Assembly (NCBI GenBank): GCA_965649825.1
Contig: OZ287703.1
Location: 930,001-994,000, forward strand
Direction: 5' to 3'
DNA: 64,000 nucleotides
DNA from: Penicillus capitatus
Lineage: Eukaryota; Chlorophyta
The notes under the pieces are model-generated. The model saw only the letters and a program-made list of their open reading frames with translations. It was not told the origin of the DNA and did not search any database. The position numbers were made by a program, and so were the translations under genes. Shown here piece after piece: positions 61,081 through 64,000 of this stretch. Position 1 is the first letter of the stretch. The number at the start of each line of letters is the position of its first letter.

Positions 61081-62743
61081 TTCCGTGGATCTCTGATTAA
61101 CTTTAGAGATCTTTCACCATTCAAACCGTTATGTCAGATTCTCAGATTTACGGTTCAAGTGCACAGGAAAGCATGTAAATGAATGGGTCAATTAATGATG
61201 GACGTAGCTGCAGTCCTGTTGTCACTATCAAGACACTAAAGAAGGAAGAAAGACTGAAGAAGAAGATGACATCATGACATGAAGCATGACGCGATCATAA
61301 CGTCATGCTGTGAAAACGTATAAAAAAGGGGGTTCTGATACACTCGATATCTTTTTGAAAAAGAAACGCCTGTCTGTTTAAGAACGCATTTTCACACGCT
61401 ACACTGTCCTACATATAAGGACTTGATTTCATCAAAGACATTCCGTTTGCTGACGCGTCCACATCTGTATCTCGGCCACACTCGCGCCTCGTCCGTCTCC
61501 CGCTGAGATGCGGGCGCGTACGGCCCACATCTATACGAGACAAAGAAGTTTCACCTGTATGAAATGCCGAATCGGGCCCAGGACGAAGCGACCGCTTCGA
61601 CGCCCAGACGACATCAATGGTGATCGCGGGTTACAGGGAAGAAGTTCTCAGACAAGCAGCCAATGATGTTTTTTATGCTTATGCCGCATGCGCAAATAAT
61701 GCCGTCGACTCATTCACTCCGCGTCATTCGAATCGTCACCTGATTGACTCAGGGCAGTCAATCCGTCACTTTAACAACCTGGTAACAGGTGCATAGATGT
61801 GCTTGTGTTCAATACCTTAAAAAACACACAGAAGTCTTTCTATGCCAACATCTCCGATCGGCTAAAGGAGTGACCTCGATTGATAGCACCATCTTCAGTG
61901 CCTTCAGAATCGCTGGACCTCACCACAAGATCCTTTGCTCTCTGATGTCGACAATAGGATTTCCTTTTCGATGACGATTTCAGGCAATGAACAACTCACA
62001 CTGCAATGCGGTGAGCTTTTCTGTTGTTTTATAAAGGATTTACTCCTCATCGTTTTCGGCCAAATGTACACTATCAAATGGATCGCTAAATTCCTACAAG
62101 ACGCACGCCAGTTTTTTAAAGGCGTAGTCTCCGTTTTCATGGCAATATTCGGCGTAAACTTGAGGCCGATATGGATTTACTGAAGAGATTCTAGATACAA
62201 CGGAACGTCGCTGTTTTTCCTTCTTACCACGACTTGACTTCAGCAGTCCTTGAAGACAGTCGTGTCTGGGTATGTTGATCTCGCAACTCATTTACACAAA
62301 ACCGTTTCGAGTTTCTTTTACCCGGACTTCAATACGGCTAACTTCATCGTTGTGTTGCAAGTAAGTCCTTTTCGATACACTCATAACTTGTCGCGTTTGA
62401 AGGTGAGTCTCTGACCTGAATCATTCAGCTGAAATACAATTTCTGTTCGGCACTGAAGAAAGGGTTTTGTCCTTCATAAGATGTCTTGTCATTCTTTTGG
62501 ATGATGACGATTTGATGCATCTGGCGACGACACCCGTATCACATTCGCCACAGAATAGGGATAATGAGCTTTGTTCAGATCTCAGTTTTAAGATCGTCGT
62601 CACTTACGTTCGTCTGAACGTCGAGAGCGTGACATCCCGGAATTCCTCTGGAGGTGGTTTCGGCCATCTCGAGAACGGTTTTGCCTTCAATTCACCGTGA
62701 AGTTTGCCGCGGACGTTGACGTTCTGAGCGTTTCAGACGCGCA
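61081..62743. other. Region between module 2 and the BTB gene
   Basis: Short frames only (below 85 codons), none with a domain. A second TATA-like run (TATAAAAAAGG) is at 61319. A plus frame at 62580-62743 (TVKFAADVDVLSVSD...) looks coding and runs into the BTB gene in another frame, so it may be its 5' exon. Otherwise nothing seen. Confidence 0.4.
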
Positions 62744-63586
62744 ATGGCCAAATCCTACGCGCATCACTCTGCGAAGTCTTGGAAAGAAAAACGTTTATAC
62801 TTTCCGTTTAACGGGACCTGCAAGTGCAGCAGCGGTGGTGACATCAAGCTCACATTTGAAAGTAGTTCGTCGTTGAGAACGCACTCCTCGTTGCTGAAGA
62901 TGGCGTCTCCCGTCTTCGATTCGATGCTGACGGATTGCGCGGAAACGAAAACAGTTTCACTGGGACGCGCATCGCGAGAGGTATGGGTGCAGATCTTGAA
63001 CAACCTCCATCCGTCTGGTCCTTCTTTCTTTCCCGATTTCGATCCGTTTCGAAACGTGAATAGACTTGTAAGCAGACAGTAGTATTATAAAGAATGAGAG
63101 ACCGAGTGAATCTAGGCTGAGCTTCTGGACCAGGCAAGGAAGTTCGAACTGAAATCCGTGACCGATGTTATGGATGAAGTGATCTCGACGAGGATCCCAG
63201 AAGAAGTGTTCAACGCCGAAGTTTATAAGAAATGGGGAAAGTTCATCGAAGTGCAAGATATCGGAAATGACTTTGCTCACGTGTACAGCATTGTCCTTCA
63301 GTTCGAGCCCGAATTGCCTAAAAGTTCAGAGAGAGTTCGAGCGCATACGGTCAAGATTTTGGAGTTCGCCTGCAGACCGGGTGTCGCTTACAAGAATACT
63401 AATAGAACTCACGGGAATACATCATGGCAATGCGTGTGCCATTTGTTAAAAAACGAAAATCGAAACGAAGCTCCATACGAAGCTCCCTCGTCAAAAAAGG
63501 AAGCCTTAAAGAACATGCTTAACAACGCCAGCTTGGACTTCTGTAGAAAGTTGCTGGAAGAACTGTTAGACAAGTGTTTTTTCTGA
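62744..63586 (+). CDS. BTB/POZ-domain protein (5' end uncertain)
   Basis: Two exons, 62744-63067 and 63116-63586, join in frame over a 48-nt intron to 264 residues. Residues 30-150 follow the BTB/POZ pattern: GDIKLTFESSSSLRTHSSLL, then MASPVFDSMLTD, VSLGRASREVW, and after the intron a long helix AELLDQARKFELKSV. The C-terminal part is helical (BACK-like position) without recognisable Kelch repeats. BTB proteins dimerise and often recruit targets to CUL3 ubiquitin ligase. An upstream open frame in a different phase (62580-62860) also looks coding, so an alternative first exon or a frameshift is possible. Confidence 0.65.
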
Positions 63587-64000
63587 CATCGTCTCTCTAC
63601 TTAGCGAGCTTTGTTCCCTGCTTGGCTGTCTGTTCAAAAGCCTTTCGAAGTACTAAGTCAGCGTTCGATTTAAAGTGAATTAGTGAATTACCCACCTGTC
63701 GATACATCTGCAGTATCATAACAACCTAGAGGGCCCGGCGACACAGACAAAAAACCTAATGATCATGTTGCTCATCTCCGTTGCTGCTCTTTGTCTTTTG
63801 CGTTTTTGATCTGGCGAATATTGGTTTGAAATCGCTTTACTGCTGCCAAGAGAATCCACGATGGAATAGTACGGAATCACATGTACCGCTGCACTACTTT
63901 TATCGTGTTTTGTCGTTTGGATGAGACGAAACGAATGCAAGTCGCGCAGTTAGGTCCTCTGACGGTGGTTTACTCAATGCAAAACAATCGAGTAACACTG
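63587..64000. other. Right-edge region, no gene supported
   Basis: 3' flank of the BTB gene. A minus frame at 63716-63940 is 74 codons with no domain. Nothing else seen. Confidence 0.5.

Overview
The window is nuclear DNA of a eukaryote that I cannot place. The genes are compact and rich in introns. The GT-AG introns I could solve mostly run 43-58 nt, and in seven genes they join exons exactly in frame. A gene with an apparent axonemal dynein light-chain (p28-like) segment suggests a flagellated stage. A CBM20 starch-binding domain fused to mTERF repeats, a plant-type POT transporter and a Tad/R1-like LINE are compatible with a flagellated protist, but none is diagnostic. No tRNA, rRNA, CRISPR array or prokaryotic operon was seen.

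Region 1 (1-22.5 kb) is a multicopy transporter locus. It holds three ABCC/MRP-type full transporters: A at 1158-6040 minus, B at 10172-15065 minus, C at 17136-22020 plus. Two PLAC8-family genes sit between them, at 7992-8738 and 15850-16344, both plus. A fourth ABCC gene (D, 55803-60693 plus) lies 34 kb away. C and D are each followed by the same module: a nested GC-rich palindrome, then a TATA box. The 3' halves of the ABCC genes are far more alike than their 5' halves, introns included, which suggests recent duplication or gene conversion.

Region 2 (22.5-35.3 kb) is a housekeeping block: CBM20-mTERF fusion (-), WDR82/Swd2 (+), TBC Rab-GAP (-), RRP9/U3-55K (-), dolichol kinase (+) and a POT/PTR transporter (-). 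Exon chains are solved for all of these except the 5' end of the kinase. The octamer GATGTGAC/GTCACATC is concentrated here, often inside introns.

Region 3 (36-43 kb) holds a nearly intact non-LTR retrotransposon (37094-42589), bounded by a 14-bp target-site duplication that contains a candidate 3' splice site. ORF1 has one in-frame amber codon; ORF2 is open from endonuclease to zinc knuckle.

Region 4 (43-55 kb) has two large plus-strand genes of many small exons (one flagellar-looking with coiled coils and an EF-hand, one ending in a membrane anchor), then CCDC97, a 468-bp fold-back inverted repeat, an intronless LRR gene (-) and a relic of a LINE 3' end. Region 5 (55.8-64 kb) has ABCC-D, the second palindrome module and a BTB/POZ gene.

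Functionally, the ABCC/PLAC8 locus could act in detoxification or metal handling, since both families do so in plants; this is inference from family knowledge. The housekeeping block carries unrelated core functions: rRNA processing, H3K4 methylation and transcription termination, N-glycosylation, vesicle traffic, peptide/nitrate uptake and organelle gene expression.
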